A stretch of 64,000 nt of DNA from Salvelinus alpinus (taxonomy: Eukaryota; Chordata; Actinopteri; Salmoniformes; Salmonidae), in NCBI RefSeq assembly GCF_045679555.1, contig NC_092091.1, forward strand, positions 76,280,730-76,344,729. Reading direction: 5' to 3'. The notes under the pieces are model-generated. The model was not told the origin of the DNA and searched no databases. It worked only from the letters and a program-made list of their open reading frames with translations. Shown in pieces: positions 32,901 to 43,400 of the stretch. The position numbers and the translations under genes were made by a program. Positions within the stretch are counted from its first letter, which is position 1; each line of letters starts with the position of its first letter.

Positions 32901-35021
32901 AGGAGAATCTCTGAGGTAGGTAGGGGACTGACTAAACACCTGTGGAGGGTGCAGTGTTACAGAAAGTTCAGTTAGAAATGTTATTTTAAAGGATATATTA
33001 GAACAGATAGTCTGTGAGGAATAATTGGGCAGCCTTTGTCAAACCTCTCCTCATATTTGAACTGTTCCAGAACTTAAACACTCAGTTCAACTTGTCAACG
33101 AATCATCAAGCCCTTCACTACTTGAATCAGGTATGCTAGTTCAGGGCTACGACAAAGTTGTGAGATGTCTGGGGGTCCCAGAGGAGTATTCTGAAAAGAA
33201 AACCATCATGTCAGCTCTATTCAGTCACTGTCAGTTTATCCATTATTTAGTTAGAATCGACTCATTAATTTGCTCTTCCAGTCCACAGAGGTCACAGGTC
33301 AGAAGCTGGACAGCCTGCTGAAAGAGGAGGCTCTCCACACCACTGAGCTACAGGAGAGATGGGAGTTCTGCCTGGACGGTGAGTTGTTTACAACAAACAT
33401 AACATAGACAATTGCTTACCTTTAGGTTTAAGAGAATGATAAGAAGAGTAACTTTTATAATATGCTGTGTCATTTCAAATGTATTCATTATTACACATGT
33501 CAACTTGAAACTGTAAGTACACATTTAACATTACAGTTACTCTACTACTGTTTCTACTATTGCCAATGCCTTAACTCACGTGTCAAACTCATTCCACGGA
33601 GTGTCTGTGGGTTTCGCTCCTTCCTTGTACTTGATTGATGAATTAAGGCCACTAATTATTAAGGAACTCCCCTCACCTGGTTGTCTAGGTCTTAATTGAA
33701 AGGGGAAATCAAAAACCAGCACACACTAGGCCCTCTATGGAATGAGTTTAACACCCCTGTCTTAAATGTTAATGCTTCTAATGCCACATGTACCCTGTGT
33801 TCTTCAGAGGCTGATGGTTTGGATGTCTCTGGGCCCAGTAAGAGTTTTATTCAGCAGGAGCTACAGCAGTGCCAGGATGAGTGGGGATCCAGTCTAGACC
33901 AGAGACCTGAACCACCAGGCCCAGAGGGAGACCAAAGAAAACCTATCGACCCTCTCTACCGTCCCCACTACAGCATGGAGGAACTAGGGGGTGATTTTGA
34001 GAAGTCTGGTTATGACAGTCCTAGTAGTGGAGGCCATCTTCTAGACATGGAAGGGCTGGATAGACTTCCTGGTTCTCCGTCTCGTCTGGGGGCGCTGAGC
34101 TATGGAGCTGTGGGTCACTACCAAGTGAATCTGGGGGTGTCTGAGGGGGGAGACCATCACCATCGCTCCCACATGACTGGCTCCCATCGGAGACGGAGGG
34201 AGCAGGTGGATTCGCCAACGCCACCCCCCCACCCGGTGGTGGGAGACCTGAACTGCCTGTTGATCAACGAGGAGGGGTACTTGCAGGACTCCAGTGTCTT
34301 GTACCCTGAACACGGTGTCCCAGAGTCGGGTAACAGAGCTGGCCACAGGGGGCTAACCTCCATCCACTCTGGAAGCTCAGCCCACAACAACACAGAGAGT
34401 CCGGATGATGCCGCTGACGATTTTGGACACTCTCTAAACCTCAGAGATTGTTCACAAGAGCAAGTAACAGGAGGAGGGGGGAGGCGTCATGCCTGCACTC
34501 AATGTACCATGAGCTTCCCAGACTCTGGTTCCCTCAAGTCCCACAAGCAGACACACAAAACGGGGAGAGGGTTGAGTTCAGGATCTGGGCCTCCGTACTC
34601 CTGCACCCAGTGCGGTAAGACCTTCACCCAGGCCTGCAACCTCAAGGTCCACCAGCGAGTCCACCAGGCAGAGGGACTTCACCTCTGCAGCCACTGCTCC
34701 AAGGGCTTCACCTCCTTCTCCGACCTGAAGAGGCACAAGTGCAGCCAGACGACAGACAAGCCCTACTGCTGCTCCATCTGTGGGAACAAGTTCAGTCGGC
34801 TCTGGAACCTCAAGCTGCATCAGCGCATTCACACGCAGGAGAAACCTCACCGCTGCACTATGTGTGACAAGAGCTTCACACGGGTGGACATTTTGAAGGT
34901 ACACCAGCGCACGCACACTGGGGAGAGACCGTACTGCTGTGCTGTGTGTGGACTCAGCTTCAAACGACTGGCCCATCTAAAGTTACACCAGCACAAACAC
35001 AGGCCGGATTTCCTGGCCTGA
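29930..35021 (+). CDS. Gene C: six-finger C2H2 zinc-finger protein with expanded exon 2 splice junction
   Basis: Probable nuclear DNA-binding regulator, paralogue of gene B. Proposed exons are 29930-30194, 31708-31844 (or later donors), 33282-33378 and 33808-35021, all GT-AG, joining in frame to 570 residues with the first donor. Exon 1 gives MMSAAIITFQSQLSGVMETV and the coiled-coil-like EVSRSREQVESLKTRLQ. Exon 4 starts with EADGLDVSGPSKSF and ends with six fingers (about residues 395-560), such as YSCTQCGKTFTQACNLKVH. Finger 3 again lacks the second His (RHKCS). Exon 2 ends in an 18-unit tandem repeat in which every unit repeats the donor GAG|GTAGGT in the same phase. Use of donors 2 to 18 would add 21 residues each, up to 357. 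Intron 1 holds a Tc1-like element and intron 3 a small foldback element at 33580. An open frame running into exon 4 from 33696 is intron sequence and is not taken as the start. Confidence 0.88.
30220..31476 (-). mobile_element. Tc1-like element in intron 1 of gene C
   Basis: Same insertion as 7314-8590, starting 25 bases after the exon 1 donor. The minus strand at 30419-30610 encodes WPPQTPDLNPIEMVWDELDH. Broken transposase. Confidence 0.92.
31809..32939 (+). repeat. 18-unit, 63-base tandem repeat spanning the exon 2 splice donor of gene C
   Basis: Seventeen full units plus one of 60 bases make 1131 bases. Each unit is 36 bases of exon (encoding EAEATSPRRISE or EAEATSPKRTSE) plus 27 bases of intron (encoding VGRGLTKHM), with the donor GAG|GTAGGT between. 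Donors fall at 31844 and every 63 bases to 32915. Unit types in order are I K K I K I K K R I K K R I K I I I (I = RRI, K = KRT, R = RRT). Units 6-9 and 10-13 share the order I-K-K-R, a hint of a four-unit higher-order repeat. There is no stop in any unit. The forward frame ends 36 bases after the array. Confidence 0.97.
33580..33759. mobile_element. Small foldback (MITE-like) element in intron 3 of gene C
   Basis: The ends TGTCAAACTCATTCCA and TGGAATGAGTTTAACA are inverted copies around a 150-base centre. It is absent from intron 3 of gene B, so it arrived after those paralogues split. It resembles widespread hAT-like non-autonomous elements of fish; that family call is tentative. Confidence 0.7.
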
Positions 35022-35100
35022 GCGGTGGTCTAGAACAGTGGTTTCCAAACTGTGAGGCATGGGGTCCTCCAATTTCTTTTAAATATATATATACTTATAG

Positions 35101-36242
35101 TACATTCAAAAGTTTGGACATACCTACTCATTCAAGGATTTTTCTTTATTTTTTACAATTTTCTACATTGTAGAATAATAGTGAAGACATCAAAACTATG
35201 AAATAACACATATGGAATCATGTTGTAACCAAAAAAGTGTTAAACAAATCAAAATATAATGATTTATTTTTTCAATATTTATTTATAAAGTTTCTTCAAG
35301 TGCAGTCTCAAAACCATCAATCGCTATGATGAAACTGAATCTCATGAGGACCGCCACAGAAAAGGAAGACCCAGAGTTACTTCTGCTGCAGAGAATAAGT
35401 TCATAAGAGTTATCTGCCTCAGAAATTGCAGCCCAAATAAATAAAATAAATCAAGTAACAGACCATCTCAACATCAACTGTTCTGAGGAGACTGCGTGAA
35501 TCAGGTCGTCATGGTCGATGACATTAGATGGATTGGACATTAGACCGGTGGAAATCTGTCCTTTAGTCTGATGAGTCCAAATTTGAGGATTTTGGTTCCA
35601 ACCGCATGTGTGGGTCCCACCGTGAAGCATGGAGGAAGTGGTGGTGTTTTGCTGGTGACACTGTATGTGATTTATTTTGAATTCAAGGCACACGTAACCA
35701 GCATGGCTACCACCACATTCTGCAGTGATATCCCATCCCATCTGGTTTGCACTTAGTCCCACTATCATTTGTTTTTCAATAGGACAATGACCCAACACAC
35801 CTCCAGGCTGTGTAAGGGTTATTTGACCAATAAGGAGAGTAATGGAGTGCTGCATCAGATGACCTGGCCTCCACAAACACCTGAACTCAACCCAATTGAG
35901 ATGGTTTGGGATGAGTTGGACCACAGAGTGAAGGAAAAGAAGCCAACAAGTGCTCAGCATATGTGGGAACTCCTTCAAGACTGTTGGAAAAGCATTCCAG
36001 GTGAAGCTGGTTCAGTGAATGCCAAGAATGTGCAAAGCTGTAATCAAGACAAAGGGTGGCTATTTAAAGAATCTCAAATATAAAATATATTTGGATTTGT
36101 TTAACACTTTTTTTTGGTTACTACATGATTCCACATGTTATTTCCTAATTATAATGTCTTCACTATTATTCCACAATGCAGAAAAAGAGCAGAAATAAAA
36201 ACCCTTGATGTGTAGGTGTTCTAAAACATTTGACCGGTAGTG
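35101..36242 (+). mobile_element. Tc1-like element (CAGTACC family), plus orientation
   Basis: The ends resemble the 7314-8590 family but are worn (TTCAAAAGTTTGGACATACC on the left). The plus strand at about 35780-36010 encodes the transposase C-terminus, including WPPQTPELNPIEMVWDELDH. Other pieces upstream are broken. It begins about 80 bases after the stop of gene C, so the 3' UTR of gene C may run into it. Confidence 0.88.
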
Positions 36243-36264
36243 TGTGTATATACATACATACATA

Positions 36265-37863
36265 CAGTGCCTTCGGAAAGTATTCAGACCTCTTGACTTT
36301 TTCCACATTTTGTTACTTACAGCCTTATAAAATTGATTATTGTTTTTTTCCCCTCATCAATCTACACACAATACCCCATAATGATGGGGAGTGTTGCTGC
36401 ACAGCTATTTTCAGGTCTCTCCAGAGATGTTTGATCAGGTTCAAGTCTTGTCTTGGCTGTGTGCTTCGGGTCATTGTCCTGTTGGAAGTTGAAACTTCGC
36501 CCCAGTCTGAGGTCCTTAGCGCTCGGGAGCAGGTTTACATTAAGGATTGCTATGTACTTTGCTCCGTTCATCTTTCCCTCGATCCTGAACAACATCCCCA
36601 CAGCATGATGGTCCACCACAATGCTTCACCGTATGGATGGTGGCTGGTTAGATGTGAAGCTTGGCTTTTTATTTTATTTATTTCACCTTTATTTAACTAG
36701 GCAGGCCAGTTGAAAAGAAGTTCTCATTTACAACTGCGACCTGGCCAAGATAAAGCAAAGCAGTGCGGCAAAAACAACAACACAAAGTTACACATAAACA
36801 GACAGTCAATAACACAGTAGAAAAATCTGTATACAGCGTGTGCAAATTTAGAAGAGTAGGGAGGTAAGGCAATAAATAAGCCATAGAGGAGAAATTATTA
36901 CAATTTAGCATTAACGCTGGAGTGATAGATGTGCAGATGATGATGTGCAAGTAGAGATACTGGGGTGCAAAAGAGCAAGAGGATAAATAATATGGGGATG
37001 AGGTAGTTGGGTGTTCTATTTACAGATTGGCTGTGTACAGGTACAGTGATCTGGCATTCATGCCAGAGTTCTATCTTGGTTTCATTAGATCAGATAATAT
37101 TGTTTTTCATGGTCTGAGAGTCTTTAGGTGCCTTTTGACAAACTCCAAGCGGGCTGTCGTGTCTTTTACTGAGGAATGGCTTCTGTATGGCCACTACCAT
37201 AAAGGCCTATTGGTGGAGTGCTGCAGTGATGGCTGCCCTTCTGGAATGTTCTCCCATCTCCACAGAGGAACTCTGGAGCTCTGTCAGAGTGACCATCAGG
37301 TTCTTGGTCATCTCCCTGACCAAAGCCCTTCTCACCCGATTGCTCAGTTTGGCCGTGCGGCCAGCTCTAGGAAGAATGATGGAGGCCACTGTGTTCTTGT
37401 GGACCTTCAATGCTGCAGAAATGTTTTGGTACACTTCCCCAGATCAGAGTCTCGACACAATCCTGTCTCGGCGCTCTACGGACAATTCCTTCGACCTCCA
37501 TGGCTTGGTTTTTGCTCTGACATGCACTGTCAACTGTGGGACCTTATATAGACAGGTGTGCCTTTTCCAAATCATGTCCAATCAATTGAATTTACCACAG
37601 GTGGAATCCAATCAAGTTGTAGAAACATCTCAAGGATGATCAATGGAAACAGGATGCACCTGAGCTCAATTTCGAGTCTCATAGCAAATGGTCTGAATAC
37701 AATTTTTTTTATACATTTGCACAAATTTCTAAAAACCTATTTTCGGTTTCTCATTATGGGGTATTCTGTGTAGATTGCTGTGGATTTTAATTTATTTAAT
37801 AAAGGCTGTAATGTAACAAATTTGGAAAAGTCAAGGGGTCTGAAATCCTTTCCGAAGGCACTG
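36265..37863 (-). mobile_element. Tc1-like element (CAGTGCCTTCGGAAAG family) with an inserted retroelement tail
   Basis: The left end CAGTGCCTTCGGAAAGTATT and the inverted right end to CACTG have TA target repeats. The minus strand at 37207-37434 encodes the transposase helix-turn-helix and hinge region (NISAALKVHKNTVASII, LPRAGRTAKLSN, VTLTELQSSSVEMGE). A later piece near 36500 ([20 protein letters not shown]) is also clear. A segment of about 385 bases near 36666 interrupts it. Broken. Confidence 0.9.
36666..37050 (-). mobile_element. LINE or SINE 3' tail inserted in the Tc1-like element
   Basis: The plus strand starts with a T-rich end and TTTATTTAACTAGGCAGGCC, then CTCATTTACAACTGCGACCT, a 3' UTR type common in salmonid retroelements. 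Read on the minus strand it ends in an A-rich tail. TGGC lies on both sides of the insert as a possible short target repeat. No coding part. Confidence 0.65.
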
Positions 37864-38051
37864 TATATACTCAGTCCAGCTCTGAAAGTTGTAATAGTGG
37901 AATGCACAAGGTGCAATTTAGAAATTGGGTAGTGCATCATCAGTTCCTCTTGTCATGATAGTCATTACATACCTCAGAGAGCTATTTATAACTTGTCAGA
38001 AATGTCCAGATCAATGAGCCCATGTCAACTAACGTTTTTTAAATTTATATC

Positions 38052-38798
38052 TTACAAAAATATAAACATCATGCAACAATTTTACTGAGTTACAGTTCAT
38101 ATAAGGAAATCAGTGAATTGAAATAAATTCATTAGGCACTAATCTATGGATTTCACATGACTGGGCAGGGGAGCAGCCATGGGTTGGCCTGGGAGGGCAT
38201 AGGCCCACCCACTGGGAGCCAGACCCAGCCAAACATAATTATTACAGACAAAAATACTCCTCGGTTTCAACAGCTGTCTGGGTGGCTGGTCTCAGACAAT
38301 CCCGCAGGTGAAGAAGCCGGATGTCAAGGTCTTGGGCTGGCATGGTTACACTTGATGTTGTGAAGCTAGTTGGATGTACTGCCAAACTATTGAAAAGTAT
38401 GTTGGGGGTGGCTTATGGTAGAGAAATGAACATTCAATGATCTGGCAACAGCTCTGGTGGACATTCCTGCAGTCAGCATGCCAATTACACGCTCCCTCAA
38501 AATCTGTGGCATTGTGTGCCAAAACTGCACATTTTAGAGGACTTTTATTGTCCCCAGCTCAAGGTTCACCTGTGTAATGATCATGCTGTTTAATCAGCTT
38601 CTTGATATGCAACACCTGTCAGGTGGATGGATTATCTTGGCAAAAGAGAAATGCTCACTAACAGGGATGTAAACAAATTTGTATACAACATTTGAGAGAA
38701 GTAAGCTTTTTGTGTGAATGGAACATTTCTGGGATCTTTTATTTCAGCTCAAGAAACACGAGATCAACTCTACATGTATTTACATTTTTGTTCAGTAT
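38052..38798. mobile_element. Deleted Tc1-like element (TGAACAAAAATATAAAC family)
   Basis: The right end reads TACATTTTTGTTCAGTATA, and the left end ACAAAAATATAAACATCATG is its worn inverted partner. Internal text such as GGACATTCCTGCAGTCAGCATG and GATCATGCTGTTTAATCAGC matches a well-spread Tc1-like family as remembered from salmonid sequences. Most of the transposase is deleted. Confidence 0.7.
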
Positions 38799-39369
38799 AG
38801 GTTATTTAGCCCATAGATCTTGACAAGTGTGTCAGTCAGAATAACACATGAATACACATTAGACATGGCCAAATGTATAGAATTGCAAGAAAATGAGCTT
38901 TAAAACAGCAACATTTCCTTTGCACCCCATGACAAAATGTGTAGAATTGCAGGAAATAAGCTTTAAACGCAGCAACATTCTCTCCACCAACAAGAGCGGC
39001 GTGAACAGTTAGTGTCATGAACAGTGCTAGTGCCAATAGAAATAGACGTGTTAGATCCTGGGTTAAACTCGGAACATTGTTATACTCAGTGGTCTGTAGG
39101 AGCCAGATGGCTTTGGAATGTGTAGGGGAGACGGGTGGAGATCTTAGAACCTAACAATGTCACTGAGGGAGAGAGGGTAATGTATAACATTTACATTGTC
39201 AGGATATGTTATTGTTAGCCATCAGGGATCCTCTGGGAGAAGAAGAGACACTGTCTGATATCATTCACCATGACAGCCTTGAGTTCAGGAGACTCCGCCT
39301 AGGAGAAAGGGTTAAATATCAGTGCTTGTGATCTTGTGACGATTTTTATTTGACATTGAGAACAATTCT
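38799..39369. other. No gene recognised
   Basis: Two similar stretches, AATGTATAGAATTGCAAGAAA at about 38871 and AATGTGTAGAATTGCAGGAAA at about 38935, indicate a short internal duplication. Otherwise nothing is assigned. Confidence 0.4.
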
Positions 39370-40300
39370 TTTGTGATCAATTGTTTATTAATAAGGACAT
39401 TGAAAATATAAACTGTTGGAAACCTAACCATGTTTTGAATAAGAATGTCTGCCTTTCATATCAGGATTTCCCAAACACGTTTTGTTTTTTTCCATAGTGT
39501 AAAGGATGTCAGGCTGCTTGCTAAGCGAGTACCACATCCTCCAGATTCGGCCCATACCGGTCTTGAACTCAGGACCTCTCAAACACACCCGCCTTCCTCA
39601 AGAGTCTTATCCGATTGCGCCACCTCAACAGTTAACTAATGAGGCGATGCAAGCGGGACAGTTAAGGCTGAGTGGGAAAAGTTTGGGAAACCCTGCCTTA
39701 GATTAGACTGTCTAGGAATTGTCTGTCATAATGATCATGCCAACCTACCAAACATTTCAAAAGCACTTGAACACAATCATGGCAGACTTACAACTTCCCA
39801 CGAGCACATGAATGCCCCATATTCAAGTCTGACCAATTCTTCAACCAATAAGATTTTAGCTAGCTTGATTACTAGCTAACTTTACTAATAATAAAATTAG
39901 CTTGTTTGCTTAACATTGACTATATGATAAAACTAGCGACATTATCCGCATTAATAAGTTTGTAATTGTCAAATTGATTTGTTATGTTTTGGAGGACATG
40001 TATAAGGTCAGTGGTGAACTGTAACAACCCCTTCCACAAGAAAAATTACGACTTTGACGGTTGTTCAAGTGAAACTTCCTATGCCAGACCAGATTTTTAC
40101 GTACAAATAAAACGGAATAAACACATTTTAAAGCAACGACTTCAAACCCGCAGAACATTTTTTTTAAAGCGTGTGTGACATGAACACAGTACACCTAAAT
40201 TTAAACTTGGTTTTAGGCTTCTAACTTTCCTAATAAATAGAATGGAAAAACAAATGACAACCAGAATTAGTTTTAATTAAATTAATCAACTCAATTGAAA
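39370..40300. repeat. Gene C-gene E intergenic block shared with the gene B 3' flank
   Basis: Same order of landmarks as 20624-21280, with a hAT-like insert at about 39460-39695 that the other copy lacks. It supports common descent of the B and C loci including their 3' flanks. Confidence 0.75.
39460..39695. mobile_element. hAT-like non-autonomous element with tRNA-like centre
   Basis: The ends CAGGATTTCCCAAAC and GTTTGGGAAACCCTG are inverted copies. Flanking text GCCTTTCAT on the left and GCCTTAGAT on the right may be a worn 8-9 base target repeat. The equivalent interval after gene B lacks the insert. Read on the minus strand, the centre has GTGGCGCAATCGGATAAG and GAGTTCAAGACC, which resemble tRNA A- and B-box regions. 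Confidence 0.6.
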
Positions 40301-40394
40301 TTCAAAATTTTTCTTTAACATTTTACTACATTCTCTCAAACAAAAAGCAAATTCACAGCAAACAGAGAGAACTATTCCCTCATCACCATCAGAC

Positions 40395-40457
40395 ACCCTA
40401 TTCCCTATATAGTGCTATATTTCTAGTCCAAAGTAGTGCACTATATAGGGAATAGGA
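40395..40457. repeat. Small foldback just downstream of gene E
   Basis: Arms near 40395-40415 and 40438-40457 (CCCTATTCCCTATATAGTGC and its inverse). Same foldback as beside the two gene E pseudogenes. It could sit in the gene E 3' UTR. Confidence 0.65.
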
Positions 40458-40484
40458 TGTCATTTAAGACTCGTACTCTGCCCT

Positions 40485-43400
40485 CTATCTGTCTTTGTGT
40501 ATTGTCTTCAGGTGTTTCTTCAGATGGCCAGTCTGTTTGAAGTGCTTGCCACACTCAGTGCAGGTGTAAGGTTTCTCCCCAGTGTGGACAAATTTGTGCC
40601 TCTTCAGATTATTGTAATCCAGAAAGCCCTTCCCGCAGTACGAGCACCAGTGTCTCTTCTCCCCGTTGTGCCACCTCAGGTGAACATTCAGCTCCACACG
40701 CCTCTTGAAGCGCTTCACACAGAGGGAGCAGGCAAACGGTTTCTCTCCAGTGTGAACGCGGAGATGCGTCTCCATGTCGCGCCGGATGACGAAGCGTTTG
40801 TCACAGATCGGGCAGATGAACGGGCGCACGCCGCTGTGGACCATCTGCTCGTGCTTGGTCAGGCCGAAGCGGTAGACAAAGGTCTTGTCGCACTTCAGAC
40901 ACTGGTGGCCACGCTGTTCACCGTGGACGCGGGCGTGGCGGTTGAGGCCCTTGAGGTTGGGGAAGTCCTTGCCGCAGGTGGAGCAGGCGAACGGGCGCTT
41001 CCCCGTGTGGAGGGAGGCGTGACTCTCTAAAGCAGCGGCGCTGCTCAGGACACGACCGCAGTCTGCACACTGGTTCTTGGTAAAACGTTTCCGTGGAGAC
41101 TTGGGAGACTGTTGGAGCTGGAACGGTCCTGGCGGCGACCACATCGCTTGTGACTTGCGATACCGCTGCGCCTGCTGGAATGTCAGCGTGCATGGGGGGG
41201 ACTTTTTGAATCCGGAGTGAGGGCTGACGGTGACAATGAAGGGGATAGGTTGAGGGGTGGAGGGAGAACGTTTCAAATTCAATACCGCCGCGGCCGCCGA
41301 ACGAGGTCTGCCGCGACGAGGAGAGGCAGAAATTACCTTGAACTGGTGAGGCTGTGGGTGAGGAGGGGTGGCAGGAGAAGGGTTCACATTCGCCCCCGTA
41401 GCCTGGTGTGGGCTGGGGGCACCGTGAGGGCTGGTGCAACGCGGGCTGGTGCGGCGTGGGCTGAGGCTTGAGGTAGACGCAGCATGAGGGCTGGGGCTGT
41501 ACGACCGGCGGCGCTGTGGGGTGGAAGGCAGAAACGGTGTCTGTGTGACCAGACCTATAAGCTCTGACCTCTGACCTCGCTGTGAGGTCTTAGTGACCTT
41601 TGACCTACTCCTCTTAGCCTGGGCTAGGGCCAAACCTCTCTGAGCCTGCACCCAGGTCATGCTTCTCTTCTTGGATTTGGACACACCTCCAACAATAGGT
41701 GATTGTCTGGTCAGAGAGGTCACATCAGTGTTAGCTCCTCCCTCTTCCTCACTGATGATGTGGTTACTACTTCCTTGTCCACTAGACTTGTCGTCAGCCA
41801 TCTCACCGTTAGCGGTGTCATCTACTACATCCTGGTCAACGTGTGATTCCCTGTACATTTCTCCTCTGTTCTGCATCACCTTTGAGTAGTCATGGTCTAT
41901 AGGGGCGGTTCTCTCTCCTCTGGGTTTCTTAGCAACCACTGGAGATGGAGTACTGTCCTGGGGGCGGGGCCTTAAGCGGAGGCGGAGACCAGAGAGGAGT
42001 GATTCGCGTCGACTCGACTTTCTACCACCTCCTACCTGGACAACAATCTCCTCCTTTTTCTCACCGACGGGGGTCGTCTCCGTAGCAACAGACCTGGTCA
42101 TCACAGCTTCCGTAGATGTGGCAGGGAGGGGGGAAAGCCTCTCCCCCTCATCTTCCTCCTCCTCTTTTTCCTCCACCCTCGGTGGGGAGCGTACTAGGGG
42201 TGCTACTGACAACTGAGCTAAAAACTGTGTGTTAAACATCTGACAGGGGCCAGAGGGTGTGGTTACAGCAGGGGCTGACAGCTGTACAGGGGCTTCATCA
42301 GACGTCCTCTCTGGGACAACAGGGGACTTCGGTGATGGCAGAGTGGGGGAGGGTTGCACATGCTCAGTGACCAAGGACACCTGCTTCTCAGGGGGGCCGG
42401 CAAGTTCTTCCGACAAAGTCAGCAACTGAGCGGACTGGACCGGTGTTGGCGGAGTTGCCGTGGCAACACCCGTCTTCTCCAAAACTGTAGGCGGTTGCAG
42501 TTGTGTTGGTGGTGCGGCCGGTGGTCCATCAGGTACAGCTGTAGGCCTAGCTGGTTGTATTGAGGGCACTGATATTAGACGAGCTACAGGTAGAACGTCT
42601 GTGTGAGACTGTGATGGTGATGATCGAGGAGGACGAGGGGGTACGGGGCTGGGCTGTGTATCCTGAAGAGGGGTTCTGGGTAACCCGGAGAGGACAGGTG
42701 GCGGGCGCTCTGACGCTGCTGCTGTCGATTTCACCGGTACGGTCGACTGGACCGCTGTGGTCGTTTGGACAGTTTCTTTTGACAGACTAGTTACCGTGGA
42801 CTGGGCCATTACAGCAGACAGGACAGTTGATGTAGACTGGATAGTGGCTGCTGATTGAGGAGATGCTGTCTGGTGTAATGTTGATGGAGGCTCTGCTGCT
42901 GGTATTACCAGTGACTGCTGTTCTGCTCCAGGGTCCTGGCCTGCACTGCCACTGGTAACCTCTCTGGTCCTGGGCTGGGATGGGCTGAGAGCCTGGGGGA
43001 CCTCCTGGGTGTCTGGATCTCCCTGGAGGGGGGGCTCTGCTGAGGTAGACTGGGTGGTGGGAGGCCTTTCCTGGGTGTAACGGTTGACCATGGCCCTGAC
43101 GGCTCCAGGTGGGCCCAGGGCTACAGAGGGAGGGAGATTGACAGGATGGAGAAAGGTAGAGGGGAAAGTTGAAAGGGAGAGACAGAAAGAACAAAAGACA
43201 GATAACAGTGGAGAGATTATTATAGATATTATTAGAGCCTGGTTCTCATCCCAATACTCTTTAATACATTGTAATAAGATGTGTGATTCAGAAGCAGGTC
43301 TCCCTAGTTCCTACCTCTGCTTGGTAACTCTCTGAGAGGTTGTCTGCGGACCAGAGTCGGGGGCTCTCCCCCCTCCTGCTTCAGCAGTATGTACCCAGGG

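Larger units (their letters stand above)
23044..32939. repeat. Segmental duplication, copy 2
   Basis: Counterpart of 1-9108. This copy extends left of the window-edge point, so the duplicated unit is longer than can be measured here. It carries the complete gene C at its right end, whereas copy 1 breaks off in the exon 2 repeat. Confidence 0.96.

Noticed and set aside
31656-32939. Long open frames on both strands (about 400-427 codons) across the 18-unit array
   Set aside because: The unit length is a multiple of three and has no stop in several frames, so any frame stays open. Only the forward frame continuous with exon 2 has support from paralogues.
31809-32939. CRISPR-like array
   Set aside because: Units are contiguous with no unique spacers, the unit is a gene exon-intron junction, and the genome is a fish.
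33696-33807. Alternative start of gene C within intron 3
   Set aside because: The sequence is a foldback element plus intron, ending in a good acceptor. Exon 3 joins exon 4 in phase without it.
42354-43335. Several plus-strand frames opposite gene E
   Set aside because: They are shadows of the GC-rich last exon of gene E, with no motifs or splice support.
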